Assembly: GCA_903862805.1 (NCBI GenBank)
Contig: CAIOZP010000493.1
Location: 1-5,817 of the forward strand
Length of the DNA stretch: 5,817 bases
Reading direction: 5' to 3'
Origin: an uncultured Fibrobacterota bacterium
Lineage (GTDB): Bacteria > Fibrobacterota > Chitinivibrionia > Chitinivibrionales > CAIOZP01
This document shows, one piece after another, positions 4,455 through 5,817 of the stretch. Position 1 is the stretch's first letter. Every line of letters begins with the position of its first letter. Under the pieces are notes generated by a model. That model was not told where the DNA came from. It ran no database searches and saw only the letters and a list, made by a program, of their open reading frames with translations. The translations under genes were made by a program, and so were the position numbers.

Positions 4455-5817
4455 ATGAAGAAATTTATTGTCGCTGCAGCGGTTGCCGTTGCGGCATCTG
4501 TGTCGCTGGCTGCAAGTGTTGCACCCGCGAGAGTTCATCCAGGAAATTTTGATGTCAACGTGACGCCACAGTTTGTCTGCCTCGGTTCTGATGACAATTA
4601 TTTTCCCGCCGGTTTTAACTGGCTGATAAACTATATCCGCAGCAAGGTCAACCAGACGGAATCAACCGTCCAGACTGCAACTTATGACGGCGCACCAGCT
4701 CGCATGTCTTTTTATGTCAACACAAACAATGCCTATGACATTACCGACAACACCAGTGACACCGCGGCTCTATTGGTCACGGCGTTCAAACAGGCAAGTA
4801 CCGACGGCAACGAACTTGGCAACCATACCAGAACACATGGTACTGGATCAAATACAACTGTTGCTGGCTGGGTAACAGAAATAACTGGCGCAGCAAGCGA
4901 TCTCAAGGCCGTTGGGATCAATGATACTCTTTTCGGATTCCGGACACCGTATCTTGCCTACGGTGATAACACTTTCCACGTCATCGATTCTTTGAATTAT
5001 CTCTATGACTGTTCGATTCAGAGTGGTCTTGACTCCACAACCGACGGAACAAATTTCGTTTGGCCATACACATTGGACAATGGCCCAGCTCCTTCCGACA
5101 TCGCATCGGAAGCTACTTACGACAGCACTTACACCGTTTCTGGACATGACACAACTGTTACCATAAAGGTACATGTAGGAAATTATCCTGGTCTTTGGGA
5201 AGCTCCTTCCTACTGTGTTATCGTTCCTCCGACATTGCGCCATCAGATTTGGCAGCAGCTTTTTGATTCCATACCGGCCTATTCTCCAACGAAATATGAC
5301 ACCGCCACTGTCAACAAGCTTTTTGATACGCTGACCGGAAAAATCACCGGCTTGGATTACAACATGTGGTCAAGCAACTACGGCGGCATGAGAATGGACA
5401 GCGCACAGTTCCTTGCAACTATGAAATATTCTCTTGAGCAGAGACTTGCTGGTAATCGTGCTCCGTTTTGCTTCGGAATGCACAGTTGCATTTTTTACGA
5501 CACCTTGGGTTACGATGGAGAAGGAGATACCAACTGGAACGGACAGTCGGCACATGTTCCTCCGAATGCGACGGTTCTTCAGATGCGTGGCGCTATGGAG
5601 AGATTTATTGACTATGCCCTGTCAAAACCAGAAGTTCGTTTTGTCACGCAGAAGAATCTTGTAAGATGGTGTGAGGCTCCTGTTCCGCTCAGCGCTCCTG
5701 TCGGAATAGTTCACAACACAATGATCGCAGGGAAAAATCTTTGTGTCAGATTCGCATCGGGTAAGCTCATGATCAGCGGACTTCCCGCCGGAATGAAAAC
5801 GACCGTGTACCTGTACA
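4455..5817 (+). CDS. Secreted polysaccharide (chitin-type) deacetylase-like protein, 3' end missing
   Basis: ATG 4455 opens 454 codons with no stop before the window edge. Residues 1-19 form a signal peptide (MKKF, Ala/Val core, Ser-Leu-Ala cleavage). The body fits the NodB/CE4 fold. PQFVCLGSDDN (39-48) occupies the place of the family TFDD motif, with D46 as likely base and D47 as metal ligand. GNHTRTH (122-128) gives the His ligands H124 and H128. FRTPYL (162-167) is the R-x-P motif. YDCS (184-187), WPYTLD (203-208) and LWEAPSY (247-253) follow, then NRAPFCFGMH (334-343) with H343. The order and the WPYTLD, WEAP and NRAPF blocks most resemble the insect-type chitin deacetylase-like branch. 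Family members remove N- or O-acetyl groups from chitin, peptidoglycan or xylan; the substrate here is unknown. From about residue 424 a C-terminal sorting-like module begins and is cut off. The gene is preceded by a strong terminator, so it starts its own unit. Confidence 0.9.
   Translation, partial: MKKFIVAAAVAVAASVSLAASVAPARVHPGNFDVNVTPQFVCLGSDDNYFPAGFNWLINYIRSKVNQTESTVQTATYDGAPARMSFYVNTNNAYDITDNTSDTAALLVTAFKQASTDGNELGNHTRTHGTGSNTTVAGWVTEITGAASDLKAVGINDTLFGFRTPYLAYGDNTFHVIDSLNYLYDCSIQSGLDSTTDGTNFVWPYTLDNGPAPSDIASEATYDSTYTVSGHDTTVTIKVHVGNYPGLWEAPSYCVIVPPTLRHQIWQQLFDSIPAYSPTKYDTATVNKLFDTLTGKITGLDYNMWSSNYGGMRMDSAQFLATMKYSLEQRLAGNRAPFCFGMHSCIFYDTLGYDGEGDTNWNGQSAHVPPNATVLQMRGAMERFIDYALSKPEVRFVTQKNLVRWCEAPVPLSAPVGIVHNTMIAGKNLCVRFASGKLMISGLPAGMKTTVYLY

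Overview
This 5.8 kb window looks like part of the chromosome of a Gram-negative bacterium in or near the Fibrobacterota. This placement is inferred, at moderate confidence. The clues are a high density of exported proteins, a secreted CE4-type deacetylase, C-terminal modules resembling the sorting/adhesion tails of Fibrobacterota and other FCB-group bacteria, and strong AAGGAG/AGGAGG ribosome binding sites. The DUF6600 protein at the left edge has an N-terminal helical segment also common in Verrucomicrobiota and Acidobacteriota, so a PVC relative cannot be excluded. No RNA gene, CRISPR array, insertion sequence or phage gene is visible.

Layout. (1) 9-1460, minus strand: an exported tryptophan-rich DUF6600 protein with a long charged, probably coiled-coil tail. 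(2) 1461-1671: a divergent promoter region. (3) 1672-2067, plus: a small exported protein with 13 cysteines, starting at GTG. (4) 2146-2556, plus: an exported metallothionein-like protein with 29 cysteines in about 114 mature residues, closed by a textbook UUCG-tetraloop terminator (2580-2609). (5) 2838-4172, plus: a 444-residue secreted protein of unknown function with three YD-type strands and a C-terminal sorting-like module, closed by a perfect 10-bp terminator (4201-4231). (6) 4455-5817, plus: a secreted polysaccharide/chitin-deacetylase-like protein, cut by the window edge just as its C-terminal module begins.

How the parts relate. All five genes encode proteins with signal peptides, so the region serves the cell envelope or outside of the cell. 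The two cysteine-rich genes lie 78 bp apart with no convincing terminator between them. They could form a small metal- or thiol-handling unit outside the cytoplasm, which is the most unusual thing here. The 444-residue protein and the deacetylase are separate transcription units that probably share an export or anchoring route through similar C-terminal modules. Nothing in the sequence ties the DUF6600 protein functionally to the rest.
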